A stretch of 64,000 bases of DNA, taken from contig NC_134685.1 of assembly GCF_024713945.1 (NCBI RefSeq), positions 1,426,001-1,490,000 of the forward strand, read 5' to 3'. Source of the stretch: Dermatophagoides farinae. Taxonomy: Eukaryota; Arthropoda; Arachnida; Sarcoptiformes; Pyroglyphidae. The notes below the pieces were generated by a model. The model was not told the origin of the DNA. It did not search any database and saw nothing but the letters and a program-made list of their open reading frames with translations. Position 1 is the stretch's first letter. Every line of letters starts with the position of its first letter. Shown here piece after piece: positions 39,544 through 53,002 of the stretch. Position numbers and translations under genes: made by a program.

Positions 39544-39575
39544 ACACGCGCGCGCTCGTGTGTGTGTGTGTGTAC
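39544..39575. repeat. CG/GT alternating purine-pyrimidine run
   Basis: ACACGCGCGCGC, then a two-base break, then CG(TG)n. Alternating CG and TG steps are the classic Z-DNA-forming composition, and CG repeats are rare in this AT-rich window. Confidence 0.7.
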
Positions 39576-41128
39576 AATAAATCATTTGGCCATGGAAAAC
39601 TTGTCCAGTTGGAAATGAAAAGAAAAAAAATGGCCAAATTCATGGAATTCATTCATGATTGGACAGGTTTTTTTTCCAGGAATTCCGGAATCAACATTTA
39701 AATTTCGATTCCTTTCGGTCTGTTTGTGTGTGTGTGTGTGTGAAATTCTTTAACAAAATTCTGAATTTCAATTCGCTGAAAAAAAGGGTATCATCATCAT
39801 CATGGAGATGTTCATATATCCATTTGGATTGTGTATCGATGACAATTTATCATTTGACAAATTTTAAAATTCCAACAAATTTTTGTGCGGAAAATTCTAG
39901 AAACTTGAATTTTTCTTTCATCATCATCATCATCATCATTTGCAATCCAATCAAAATTCATTCATCCATTTACTACTGACGAAGAGAAAAAATTTTTTAT
40001 TTTTTTTGAAAATGGAAAAATGAAAATTCTTTCCACACCATGATTAATTGGCTTTTTTCTGTTGTTGTTGTTGTTGTATTTTTTGATTACATTTCTATTC
40101 CCATATTCCACCATTCTAATATCGCTAATTCTGTTGATATTCTGTGGGGAAAAAATACGTTTCAATATGACAAGAACCACAAATAAACAAACATACGAAA
40201 AAAAAATTGAACACAATCATCATCATTTGAACCTATTATTAACGTGTGTGTGTATATATTTACACAAATGATTCCAGAGAGAGAATGAGAGAAAAAAAAC
40301 CAATATTCTATCGATCACACACACACACAGTATTTTTTTTATTCTCTCTCTCTTTAATAATTCTCTCTGTTGTTAAAAAAAACAGAATAAAGAATCATTG
40401 TATAAAACTCAATGATGATGATGATGATGATGATAAAAGCCGTGACAAAGTTTAATAAAATTGGCATTTATTGACTTGATCTTTTTATTATTATTTTTTT
40501 TCTCTTTGATGATGATGATGTATGCATAGATTCATTCCATTCCTGTATTTGGATCAAATTCATGGATGGGGTGTGTGTGTGTGTGATATATATTATTTTT
40601 ATAGCCTCAAAACAAATATTCTGTTTTGATGTTTTGATATTGGATAGCAAACCAAAAAAAAAAAAAAAAATTCAGTATTTCCATGTGCATGAAAACTTTC
40701 TTTGTAGAAATTCTTGTTGATCCAATTCTCTCTCTCTCTCTCTTTCTCTCTGGTTTTATTTGTTTGGACGTCATTTTGACATTTTGTGTGTTTGTTTTTG
40801 GTTTGGTGGACAATGATGGTGCTGGTTTTATCAATTTGATTCTTTTCCCTTTTTTTCATTTTATTAGAAAAGTGCAGTAAAGTAAGGGTGGTGGCCACTA
40901 TAATTTCAAAGAAATCATCATATGTTGATTGCGTCCACACATACACACAGAATGTTATTCTGTTGATGATAAATTCACTTTGGCAATTATTTCATTTTTT
41001 TCCATGTTGTTTAAATGTCAACTTTTTTCTTTTTAATTGATCGAATTTTAATCTCTAACAATAAAACAAAAAAAAAACTGATCGATAAAATGATTGTTAC
41101 ATAATTTATGTGTGATCCAAATTCATGT

Positions 41129-41243
<115 letters not shown>

Positions 41244-41969
41244 AAAACGAATGTCTCTTTTTTTTTATTCTGTTGTAGTGATTCATTAATTATTAAAAAT
41301 GAAAATAAAAAATAATAAAGAATTAAGGTGATTATCATTTTTATTTCTACAATGTTTCCAAAGTTTCATCTTAAATAGCCATAAGGTATTCTGTTTTTCT
41401 GTTCTTCATTCGTTTGTTTGAGAGAAAACATTGCTAGGCAACTTGAATATATTGGAATCGAATCCAAATGAATAATTGTAACCAGCGTTGTTGTTGTTGA
41501 TGATGATGATGATGATGATGATGATAATGATGGCAATTATAGATGATCCTCATGTTCTCCAAATGTTTATGGCTCGATTATTCATTTCATTTCGTTTGTA
41601 TATTAGATTCTTTATACGACGAATGATGATGATGATAATGATGATATTAATTCTCTAAATCGTTTTATTTTTTTTTTTGGTTCTGTCTTTATAAGAATAT
41701 TCTCTACCTTTTTTTTATTTATTTATACAGACAACAAAAAAAAATAAAAAAACAAACTAAAATGGTAGATATATTCTATTATTATTCTTTGCAATATATA
41801 TAATTCTTATCATCATTTAGCGTAATACGAACGAAAGTTTAAGCTTAAATTGTAAATTGGAATATTCTCTTTGTATTATTAGAAACGAAAAACTTAAATG
41901 TGTTTAGCTGGCTGTCTGGCTGACTGGCTGGCTGGTAATTGAGATGTTATCCGTAAATCGTTACCACTT

Positions 41970-41995
41970 ATGATGATGATGATCATCATCATCAT
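41970..41995. repeat. GAT/ATC head-to-head dyad, 26-bp palindrome
   Basis: (GAT)n meets (ATC)n at a central GATC, giving 13 perfect base pairs with no loop. It is cruciform-capable. Confidence 0.65.
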
Positions 41996-42587
41996 CATTA
42001 TGTGTGTGTGTGTCTTTTGTGTTTATACTTGTTTACAGTTTATTTTTGTAGAGGGGAAAAAGTTTAATTTTTTGTTGTTGTTGTTGTTGTTGTTTTCCCG
42101 GGTTAATATTATCAATGCAAATGTGTTTCAATTGAACACACACACAGAAAGAGATGAAAAAAAAACAAATTTTCTGGGTGATAATCGTTTGTCATTTACA
42201 AACACAACGACGACGATGATGATGATGATCGTCATTATCAACAAATTTTCGATTCTTTATTTTGTTCATTTTTTTCTTGTTTTATTCTTGTTGTTGTTTT
42301 TTTTTGATGAACTTTTTTTTCAAAGAATTTTGTGCACGTTCTTTGAATTGAATTTTTGAATTTTTCTGTTTTTCGTTTTTTTTTGATTGAAAATGTAAAT
42401 TGAAACATTAAGACCCAAGAAATATAAAGCCAGTCGAGAGTCAATCAATAAATTCGAAATTGTTGTTGATGATGATGATGAAGAACGTCATTTGTGAATT
42501 TGTGTGTGTGTGTGTGTGTGTTTGGAAGTTTAATTTCGATTTCAATTCAAAAGTTTTTTCCTTTCATTTCACAACCCAAAACAACAA

Positions 42588-42618
42588 CAACAACAACAAT
42601 GGACGGACGTTGTTGTTG
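42588..42618. repeat. CAA/TTG hairpin
   Basis: CAACAACAAC at 42588-42597 pairs perfectly with GTTGTTGTTG at 42609-42618 around an 11-base loop. Confidence 0.6.
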
Positions 42619-42929
42619 GTGGATGATATCAATTCAATTTGAATTGAATTTTCAAGGGCCATAATCGAAGAAGAAGAAGGAAAAAAAATCAATTTGAAAC
42701 TTTTTCGCTCTTTTCAACGACGAAAAAAAAGAGTGCAAAAAAAATGTGATAATTTGCATTTTATCGATCTGGTACAGAAAAAAAACGAGAACCATTGTTG
42801 AATCATCAACCATTGTTATTGTCGTTAGAATATTCTGTTAGAATCGTCCAAAAAATAGTGAACATCATCACTTTGATTAATCAGCATTTTGTTCGGAAAG
42901 GCAAGTGAACAAAATGAAATTCATGTTGC

Positions 42930-42961
<32 letters not shown>

Positions 42962-43371
42962 AACGAAACTTTAAATTAAAATTGAACTGAACGATTCTGT
43001 ATTATATATACAAGAGAAGAGAATATTCTTAGTGGCCAACCAAAAAAAAAAGAATTGATTTTCTATTGTGATCGTTGGTGGTGGTGGTGGTGTGAATGAA
43101 ATTTAAATTTTTTTTTTTGCTCTGTCCTTTGATTTGCGAAAAAATTTTTCTGATTTGATTTGATTTGATTTTTTGGTTATGCTCAAGTTGCACACTTTAT
43201 TTTTCGACATTTTTTCAATCCAATTTGTGTGTGTGTGTGTGTGATATGATAAATGGTACGTGATCATCATACAACGTACACACACACAAAAACGTGGTTA
43301 AATGTAAATTTTGTTGCTGTTGTTGTTTGGCTGTATGGAAAAAACTTTTTTGGTCTCTCGAAATTTTTTGA

Positions 43372-43376
<5 letters not shown>

Positions 43377-43406
<30 letters not shown>
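43377..43406. repeat. (CT)n microsatellite
   Basis: Fifteen uninterrupted TC/CT units. Confidence 0.9.
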
Positions 43407-43410
<4 letters not shown>

Positions 43411-46400
43411 GTGCCTTGGGCTTTTTTTCTGGTTTTCATGTTTTTTTTCACATTCAATACTGATGTTTGATGTTTGTCGGTTGTGGTTTTATCCGGAATG
43501 AAAAATTGAAAAATGAGAAAAAAAAATTCGTTTTTCATAGAATGAAATCAAAAATCGAATCAATTTCATGTCGAATATCGTTGTTGTTGTTGTTGTTCTC
43601 TGGATATGCAAATTGCTTCGAGAATCACAAGTGTTTGTTCCAACAAATATTTGAGCCCATACACAACAACAACAACAACAATAACCAGGAAAAGAATTTT
43701 TTCCTATCAGAAGAACAAAAGAACAAAAAAAAATATGAAAAATTATGTAATACAATCCTATTGGATAATGAAAATAATGATGATGGTAGTTGTTGTTAGA
43801 AATTCCTTACGGGCTTTAAATCGATTGGTATTTGTAATCGATTTAATTCTTCATATAGCCGATTCTATCTCATCTGCTCATCATACACACGATATCATCA
43901 TCATCATCATCATCATCTTTATTATAAAAGAAAAATAACGTACACACGCACACACTAATTAACACTTTGCCATCCGATATATTTGGAGTATAGCTATTTT
44001 TATTACCATCATCATCATCATCATCATTTGCATAAAAGACGAAAACAAACAAAAAAATTTTTTTTTCACTCAATTCACTCACTCATTCACTAACATATTA
44101 TTTCTACTTGACTTGATGGCAATATTTTAATTCCTTTTTTCTAACCCTTTCGTTTTTTTTTTTTTTTGGTATATGTGATTGGAATTAATATTTATATATA
44201 ATAAAAATCGAGCTTGAGAAACACAAACACAAAAACAAAAACAAACACAAACACACTTGAGAACTTGTGATGGTGAAAACACAAGATTTTTTCAACTCAT
44301 CATCATCTGCATCATCTTATTTGATTTAATCTAGCTTGGTGATGGTGGAATATTCTTGAATTTTTTTTTCGTTGATTCTCAAGATTTTATTTCACAACAA
44401 CGTCAGCAGCAATGAAAAAAAACCACTTATCAATACTCATCCATCTTAATGAGAATTAAAAGAATCTGGATAATTAAATGTAAATGAGTCATGATGATGA
44501 TGATCATCATGATCATATATGATATTTGAATGAATTTGTAATTTTTGCCGGTTTTTTTTCTCGACTCTCGCATACATTATGGATCAATGATTTTTTTTTC
44601 TTTCTTGTGATTTATCCATCCATCCATCCATTGGAAGCTGCATCATAAGTTTTTGATTCTGGATGAATAATTTCTTTCCATATTTTCGGTCATCAAACTT
44701 TTCTCTCTCATTCTCTCATTCTGTCGCATTCAGTTTCGGTTTATTTGTTCCATTATTAGTGACATTCACAAGATTATTGGTCAAATGAATGAATGAATGA
44801 ATAAATTCCGAAATTTAATCAAACATAAAGTCAATGTGTCTGTCTGTGAGTGTGAGTGTGAACTATGATGTTTGACATTAGGATCAAAGAAATGGAAAAG
44901 AAAATGAAACTTTGATTCGAATGTTGTGATGTTGATTCTATTTTTTTTCGAGTGTTTGCTGGATGCAAAAAAGCGTAAAGAAAATGATCGTATACCATAT
45001 GTGTGTGTGTGTGTGTGTGTGTCCATTATGAGAAATTAATAATTCTCTCTCAATCTGTGATTGATTTATTTGTTTTTTGTTTTTTTTTCTGGACAAGTAA
45101 AAAGAGATTGTCCAAAAACAGAATGTCAGTCATGATGATTCTGTTTGTTGCTGATGATGATGATGATGATGATGAATTCATCAACAAAAAAAAACCTCTG
45201 TAATTATTCTGGTGGTGGCAGTGGTGATGGTGGTAGCCAAATGAACTAATAATACAATTAATTAGTTATGCAAATCTTGTTTGTTGTATGTGTGTATGTG
45301 TGTGTGTGTGTTGGTGATGATTTTTTATTCTTGATTCTGTCAAATTTGATTTTCGTCTTTTTTTTCGTATAATTAGTTGGCTCAAAGAATTTTTGACGCC
45401 ATTCACTTTGTGCGTACACACACACACACTATATCCAGTAGACAGATTCATTAGGGATTGATATTCTAACCAACCGACCAACCAATTTTAACACTACAAA
45501 TATAATTGATGTGGTAGGAAAATTTTGAACATGTAACACAACCAAAAAAAACCGGACAATAATTATTAATTACTACTATCGGTCACTATTGGTCATTATT
45601 AATAAAATGAAAAATCTGAAACTAATAGAATCGATCGATAATAATAATGATTATATAGAAAAACAGAATTATGGTGGTTGGCCAGCCAGCCAGCTGACCA
45701 ACCAACCAACAGAAAACGAAAATAATAAACGGAAATAATGAGATTGCGAGAGAGAGAAAAATCTCTCTTGGTTTCTAATTAGAAATTACATTCTTTTTAT
45801 TTTCGATGCTGGTGGTGGTGGTGGTGGATGTAGCGAAAAAAAACAGCAACAGCAACAACGACAACGAAAACATAACAACCAAACAAACGAAAAAAAAACT
45901 AGAATGGTCAATCATTTCTAATTATTTCTGGTCATATAAGATTTGTTCCAGAAACAAAACAAAACGGAAAAAAATAATAAATGAATATACCACAGTAGTA
46001 GCAGTGTAGGCGATACCTTTAGATCCATTCATCCAAATGTACCGTGTGTGTGTGCATGTGTGGCATCGAATTGAATTCATTTGAAAAAGAAACAACCAAA
46101 CAAATTGACAATCGACACAAATAATATTACGACACGATTGGGATTTTCTTCTTTGAAAAAGTTTTTCTGGTATAAATATTTTGTACACACACACACACAC
46201 ACACACACCAAGACGTGAAAGATGTGTATTTATTCGATTCGATTTGAATTGAATTTGGCGCCTTTGTAACGAATGTTTTCATTTGTTTGTTGAAAAAATT
46301 TTTGACAGTTACATTTTTTTCCCATTTATTGCCGTTTTTCATCAATAACAATCATTTCGACAGTTTTTTTTCCCGTCGTCGTCGTCATCGATAAGGAATT

Positions 46401-47859
46401 TTTTTTTCTGCAAACGAAAAGAATTTTCTTTTTTTTCGGTTATTATTTTTTGTACGATGTCGATGATGTTGATTAGATTTTCTTTTTTTTTTTTGATGAT
46501 TGTAATTGAATTTTTCGTTTTGTTTTTATTGGGATGAAAAAACAAACATTGTTGTTGTTGATGTTGTTTTTTTGGATTGAAAAGCTGGTGGTCCATAGGG
46601 ATAATTTGACCTCATCATAAGGTCAGAAATGTTGTTGTTGTTTGTTGCTTTGTCCGTATTACCAGCAGTAGCAAAAGGTATTGTTGTTGTTGTTGTTATG
46701 GCCATTGGTCAACTTGAAGGAATTTTTCTTTTCTTTTTCCCATTTTTGTTCCTTTGTTGTTGTCGTTCTACTGAACCAATCATACATTCAAATAGATTTA
46801 ACCAAAAAACCAGGACTACATTTTGACCATATGTTCACTTATAATGGAATGATAATAATCAATCGATGATTGAAGGTGATTTTGTTTCACAAAAAAAAAA
46901 TCTTTACATTTACCTTTGTTATTCATATATATACCAAATATATAATGATGATGATGAATGTTAAGAAACCATTGACCTTTTTTTTTCTTCGACCTTCAAC
47001 CCTTCGATATATAGAAAACAATTATTGGACATACCAAACGATTCGATTTTCAATTTTATATCACTATATAATTCATAAATGATGTAATCTAATATAAACA
47101 TTCGAATTGCAAAGTAGCGCCACGTTGAAAACAAATATTTTGTTAATGATAATGATTATAAAATTTTGGTCATGACCAAAATCATCTTCATCCAATACCA
47201 TTTTCAAATCATTGAGTCAACACTTTATGCATGCATGCAAGTTCATGTTGATCAAAGACCAACATTCAAAAAACAAGTAAAAGAAAGAAAAATAATTTTT
47301 TGTTATTGTTTTATTTCATCATAATTTTTCATACTAGGTTACAATTGGTGTTTTCAACCAAAAAAAAAAAAAAAATTCAATCCAACATTATCACAATGAT
47401 GGATGGATGAATATGATAGCCACGACAACTGTCTAGCATCATTTTTTCGTTTCGTTTCTTTCAATTTCTAGTGAAAATCAGTGGAAAAAAATTCAACCAC
47501 GAATTGATCTTGGGCTTTGAAACAAAAGAATCAAAAAAAGTTTCGTAAGTTTTTTGAATTAAATTTAATTTTTTTTTTGCATGAAAATTTTCAAAATTTC
47601 TCATTTCATCATGAAATTCTGTTGTCTTAACATTCTAAATGTTTTTTTTTTTTTGCAAACGTTACATTTCATCATTGCATGATCTTTAGTCACTTTGAGA
47701 AATTTTTTTTAATCACCATCATCATCAAAATGTGAGCAGGTGATAAGCGAGTAAGATTTAACTTGTTGCTGTTTTGAAGCTGATCTCTGCTTCTGTTACT
47801 GGTGGTAAGGTGATGATGAAGAACCATTATCATCATCATCATCATGACGAAAATCAAAT

Positions 47860-48300
47860 AAAATTCAAGACCAAATGGTCAAGCAGCAAGAGAGCGAGCG
47901 AGCGAGCGACAGAATCATTATATTCAGACAGCAACAAAATAAAGTTCGAGGGTCACAATACACACACACACACACACTTTTAGACAACAGCAGCAGTGTC
48001 CAATGTCAGTGAGCAGATGCTGCGAAAAAAAACCTAAAATATTGCTGTTTTCAACAAAAAAAAAAACAATAATCTAACCGTCAGACGTATGAAGCCAATA
48101 AAGTGAGATAGAGAGAGATACATATAGAAAATATTTGCCGCTCGCGCGACAATCGACATATGGTCTCGAAAAAAAAAATCAAACCCAAATGAACCCTAGG
48201 ACACCAATAAACACGCAAACACACACACACACGACAGCTGTCGATTTGGCTCGTGTTAGCGCGTGACTTTGATCATCATCATCGATCGATCGATGATGGT
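47860..48300. promoter_or_regulatory. CpG-richer block, candidate promoter or regulatory element
   Basis: This stretch stands out from its AT-rich surroundings by clustered CpG: GCGAGCGAGCGAGCGAC at 47894-47910, CCGCTCGCGCGAC near 48138-48150 and GCGCGTGAC near 48260-48268. It also holds CGACAGCTGTCG at 48232-48243, a 12-bp palindrome around an E-box CAGCTG, and a 22-bp ATCGAT dyad at 48277-48298. It lies 4.7 kb upstream of the first visible SPSB exon, so it could be a distal promoter of that gene. No TATA box or exon is seen. Confidence 0.25.
48277..48298. repeat. 22-bp palindrome built on ATCGATCGAT
   Basis: CATCATCG arms flank overlapping ATCGAT units; eleven perfect pairs with no loop. 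Confidence 0.6.
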
Positions 48301-51300
48301 CAAATGGTGTTGTTCAACAAGGCCAAACAATGGTATTTTTATTCATTCATCCAAATAGCTTCTTGTTGTTGTTGTTGTTGATGATGATGATGATGGCACG
48401 TGGTGTTGGCTACATATTATGGAACCTTTGGTTCTTAGTTCCATAACCATAGTAGGGAATAATAAGTTCCAGAAATTGTGTGTGTGTGTGAGCGTTTTTT
48501 CTAAGACACCACCTCTCCCTCTTTCATCATTTTTTTCACCCATATTTCTTTCTTCATGATTCAGGAACAAACAAACAGTAATAATACAACAATAAAAAAA
48601 AAATATAATTGAAATCCCGATATTTGAAACATTATTACAGTCTCAGTCTTTTGCCATGCGACCGGCATACGTTCATTGTCGTTTTTTTTATCGTATTATT
48701 TATTTATTGTCTACCCCCTCTTTATCTGATAGGCATATGTCTGTATGTACCTGGGTGGACATCTGTTCGTATTTTTTTTTCATCCTGGTTGTTGTTGTTT
48801 CTAGATTTCTAGGCCATCGAATTTTTTTTGATTCATCAATTGTTGAATTTGATAATAAAAAAATGGGGGGAAAAAAATACCCATAGATGGTCGTGTGGCC
48901 CTAAATGCAGTATTTTTTTTTTTTTTTTTTTGTTGCCGAATGAACAAATGTTGTCTATCGGTCATATTTCGTAGACAAAATTTTCTATCCAGTTCCAGAA
49001 TCAAGCAACAACAAGCAGAAAATTGCTAAATACATTTTGTAATTGACAAAATTTTCATCATCATCATTATTCTTATGATGATGATGATGAAGATGTCACC
49101 TGATTTTCGTTTTTTTTTCTCACATTTTTCTGATAATTTATCATCATTATCATCATTTTGATTTTATATTACGAATATGTACTATTGTAGGGTGGTTGGT
49201 GAAATTTTCTTTTTTTTTTTGTTGCACCAAATTATATGATTCTCCATTGTCTTTGTTGTTATCTTTTGATTTTCATAAAAAAAATTTTTCAATGATTAAT
49301 GATTGCAGAATGCACAAGTTTTATGAAATTTTCTGTTTTTTTTATTCTCCTATGTTTGATTGACATTTTTAGCAAGAAATTTTGAACTAAATTTGAAATC
49401 TTTGATCTTAAATACCTGCTGCTGCTACTACTGCTGTTATTTGCTGTTATCCAGGTAAATAATAATTACCATTAATAGAAAAAAAATCGTGGATGACAAG
49501 ACACTGCATAACGACAAATCATTGGGCATCGAACCCTGAATGAAAATGAAAATGACCTATGTCATATTAACCTCGTTTTTTTTCGTCCATTCCATGATGA
49601 TGATTTTTTTTCGTTGTTGTTGTTGTTGTTTTGTGTGTGTGTGTGTGTCCAGTTTATTGTTCATTCACTGGACACTGAACTCTTTTTTTTGTCGCTTCCT
49701 CCCTCCCTCATAAGCAAAAAAAAGATGATGATGATGATGGTGTGTAGGAGGAAAAAAGAAAAACGATAAAAAAAACTGGATTCAAATCGGTCATACCGAT
49801 TTGGAATAACCGCCAAATCCCGTTATTATTATTATCATTTAAAACAAAAAAACGGGAATCTCTCTTTATAAATAAGAGAAAAAAAACCTGTTCTTTTCTT
49901 GAAATTTTCTTGCAAACAAATCCAAAAAAAAAAAATAACTGAGAAAGAGAAAAATTGAAAGAGAAAGTCTTGGCGTAATTTCTATGATGATGATGATGAT
50001 AATAATAATGGTGGTCAATAACCCTTGTATGAGAAACTTTAATAATAATAAAATGGGCAACCTCAATATTATAAGCCTTCGTTGATTGTGGTATGAAAGT
50101 TTTTTTTTTCGTTTTGTTTTGTTTTTTGGTTTTAATCTTGTTTTCTGGGTTCGGTTTCAAGTGAAATTCATGATGATGATGATGATCTGAACAAGGAGAA
50201 GTGGGACGATAAGCCATTTTTATCATTATAATGAATTGAAAAATAAACAGAAACAGAATGGCTTATTATTAGTGTGGTTTGTAGTTAATTTTTTTTTCCT
50301 TCGTCTTAGTCTTGTCGGTTAATGCTTTAATTACCCGGTTTTTCGATTTTTTTTTTGGTCTTAAATCTAACAAAAATATCTATTATGCTAACTATTGCCT
50401 AGATTTTTTTTTTCTCATTTTCAGATGGTGTTAATTAAACAAATCGAATGGTTCCATGGTAACCACCATCAATTGAAAGATCATTGGCGACATTTTTTTT
50501 TCGTTTAAAAAAAAAGTTGCCACGCAATCTTGTGTCTCTGTGTTGTTATATTACATTATTATTATTATTCAATGCACATAGAAAGGCTATTTTTATAAAA
50601 ATAAAAAATAAATTTCCGCCGGAAATTGATTGAGTGTGTGTTTTTTGGCCAAATTTCCGTAATGTTACCAAAAAAAAGTGTCGATTAATGATTGTTGTGT
50701 GAATAGATCAATTTCCGTATCGTGTGTGTGTGTGTGTGTGGCTATGTGGATTATTATAATGGAACTTTCTAACAATCCAACAAAAAAAAACAAACTTTAG
50801 ATTTATCAATCCTTGACCATACTTTTGGATTTGTTTGTTTGTGTGTGTGTGTGTGCAATGCATTTTTTTTAAAAAAAACATGTCCGGTCATTTTGATTGT
50901 GTGTGTGTAACCGGAAATTATTTTCCACAAATCCACCAATGATTCTTTAATTTGTTTTTACAATTTTTGAATGTGTGTGTGTATGTTTGCTTGTTTGTCA
51001 TCATCCGGATATGTGTTAGGTAGCCGTTTTCTTTTCTTTTGTTGTTGTTTGTAAAATGGTTTCATTTCCTTTTTTTTCGCTGTTGATTGTTCTTTGGCCT
51101 GGGACCTTTGACCTCTTTATGATGATGGTGATGATGATGATGATGATACCGCCTTACTTATTATTATCTATAGAAATCAGAATAGGGGCCATCTACTTGT
51201 TCGATTGTTATTTCCCTTTTTTTTATCATTTTCTTTCTCCGTTACCTTGCCCCCCAATCCCAATTTTGTTGTATATATACCTTTTATTATTTGTTTCAGT

Positions 51301-51412
51301 TGTATGTGACATGTTTAAAAATTTGCACCGAAAACCGACATAAAACTGATTGCCATTGCCAAAATTGTAAGTAAAAATAAAAAAAAGGCTAGGCCATTTG
51401 GGGCTAGGTCTT

Positions 51413-51448
<36 letters not shown>

Positions 51449-53002
51449 GTGTTGGTAAATTGAAATTTTCAAAAAAAAGAGGAATACAAATACAAACATC
51501 TGTTGCATGTTGTTCAATGAATTTTTTCCCCCTTCACATTTTCCTTTGTAACACCCTCCCTCCCTCTATTTTGTTTGGTATATTTAAGATATGAAGAAAA
51601 AAAAAGTAAAAATAAATCTCAACACAATGTATTCTCCAAAAGGCATTGATGGATGAGGAAACAAAATGGGTGGGGGGAGATGATGATGATGAATTTAAAA
51701 ATAAAACCCAACACATTATTATTGTTTTTTTTTCGGTATTCGGGCAAAACAAAATAAGAAGTGAGGAGGAGGATGAGAGAAAAATCGTTGTTATTATTAT
51801 TCACATTCATTCATTCGATCAACAGCTGTCCATTTACTTTACTCATTGCTCTTTACCTATCTTTATTCTTTTTTGCAAAAATTTGAAACACAGAAAACTT
51901 TCGACATAAACACAATATAAATAAAATAGCGAGAGAATGAATACTACAGGTATGTTGATGATACTCTTTCGATATAAATATCTGGATCACATTTGGATCG
52001 ATTCGATGATATGCGAGGTAAAATAAAGTTATCCTGTAAAAAAAAACACAAACACACACACAGTTATTATTATCATCAAACAAAAAGAGAATGGGCGAGA
52101 GAGAGAAAAAAATATCGAAACTGAGAGTTTTACATTATCAAGAGAAATACGAAAGAGACCACGGCTACGATGATGATGATGATAATCGTTATGAGACCAA
52201 ACGTGCGTGGCATGTTTATCGTTTAGTTTCGTTCGTTCGTTTGTTTGTCGATTTCGAAATGTGAATGATGATGAGTGTGTGTGTGTGTATATGTGGTTGA
52301 AATGAATGAATCTTTCAAATGGTAAAAAAAACATTTGAGTGTCGTAGTTCAATGGTGTTGGTCATATGAACAAAAATCATCAATTCAATCGAACACTGAT
52401 TCTGATGATTTTTTTGTTGTTGTTGTTGTTGTTGTTGTTTGATTGTTTGTATTGATTTAGTTTAACGGAATCGTTATTTGTTTTTTGTGCTCGTGTTTTT
52501 TTTTTTTTTTTGTATTCATCAAAATTTAAAATAATAACCGTTATAATATTCGAGATTCATTCGTTCATCATCATCATCATCGTCATCGATTAATCGATTA
52601 ATCGATTGTTTTTGATGTATCTGTGTTTTTGTGTGCATGCACATTTGAAGTAGTAATTTTGTTGTTACACGGTTTTCCGTTTGCTTTTTTTTTTCGTTCT
52701 GTATTCATTTCTGTTTCTGTTATATTTCATCATCAATCCTCGTGTTTTTCTCTTTCTCGCTTTCTCTCACTGTGTGTGTTTGATGCGTTTTTTTTTATTC
52801 GTTTGTATTTCCACATCACCAAATTCTGATGACTTGATTGATTGATTTTTTCTGGTCTCAAAATGTTTTCTTCGTTTGCTGATTGGTATGATGATGATGT
52901 GATGAATTTTACATTTTTCTAAATGAATGAATTATTTTTTTTATATCTGGATACCATTTTCATTTTTTTTTTCTTTGAATTTTTTCTTTTTCATCATTTC
53001 AG
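48301..53002. other. Region upstream of the first visible SPSB exon
   Basis: No gene is supported. It contains GT tracts (for example 51419-51444), GAT/ATC runs, TTG runs (52413-52439) and the 22-bp dyad at 52585-52606. The acceptor TTTCAG ends at 53002, so at least the final part is an intron of the SPSB transcript. Confidence 0.5.
52585..52606. repeat. 22-bp palindrome: three ATCGAT units joined by TA
   Basis: ATCGAT is repeated three times with TA spacers, giving perfect self-complementarity and two TTAATC/GATTAA homeodomain-type cores. It sits about 400 bp upstream of the SPSB exon acceptor. Confidence 0.5.

Noticed and set aside
49500-49560. Minus-strand GGTTCGATGCCC resembling a T-arm
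   Set aside because: Only three stem pairs form, and no A-box or acceptor stem is found at the right distance.
52336-52400. tRNA-like A-box TAGTTCAATGG with short complementary ends
   Set aside because: There is no matching B-box, D-stem or full seven-base acceptor stem, so it cannot fold as a normal tRNA.
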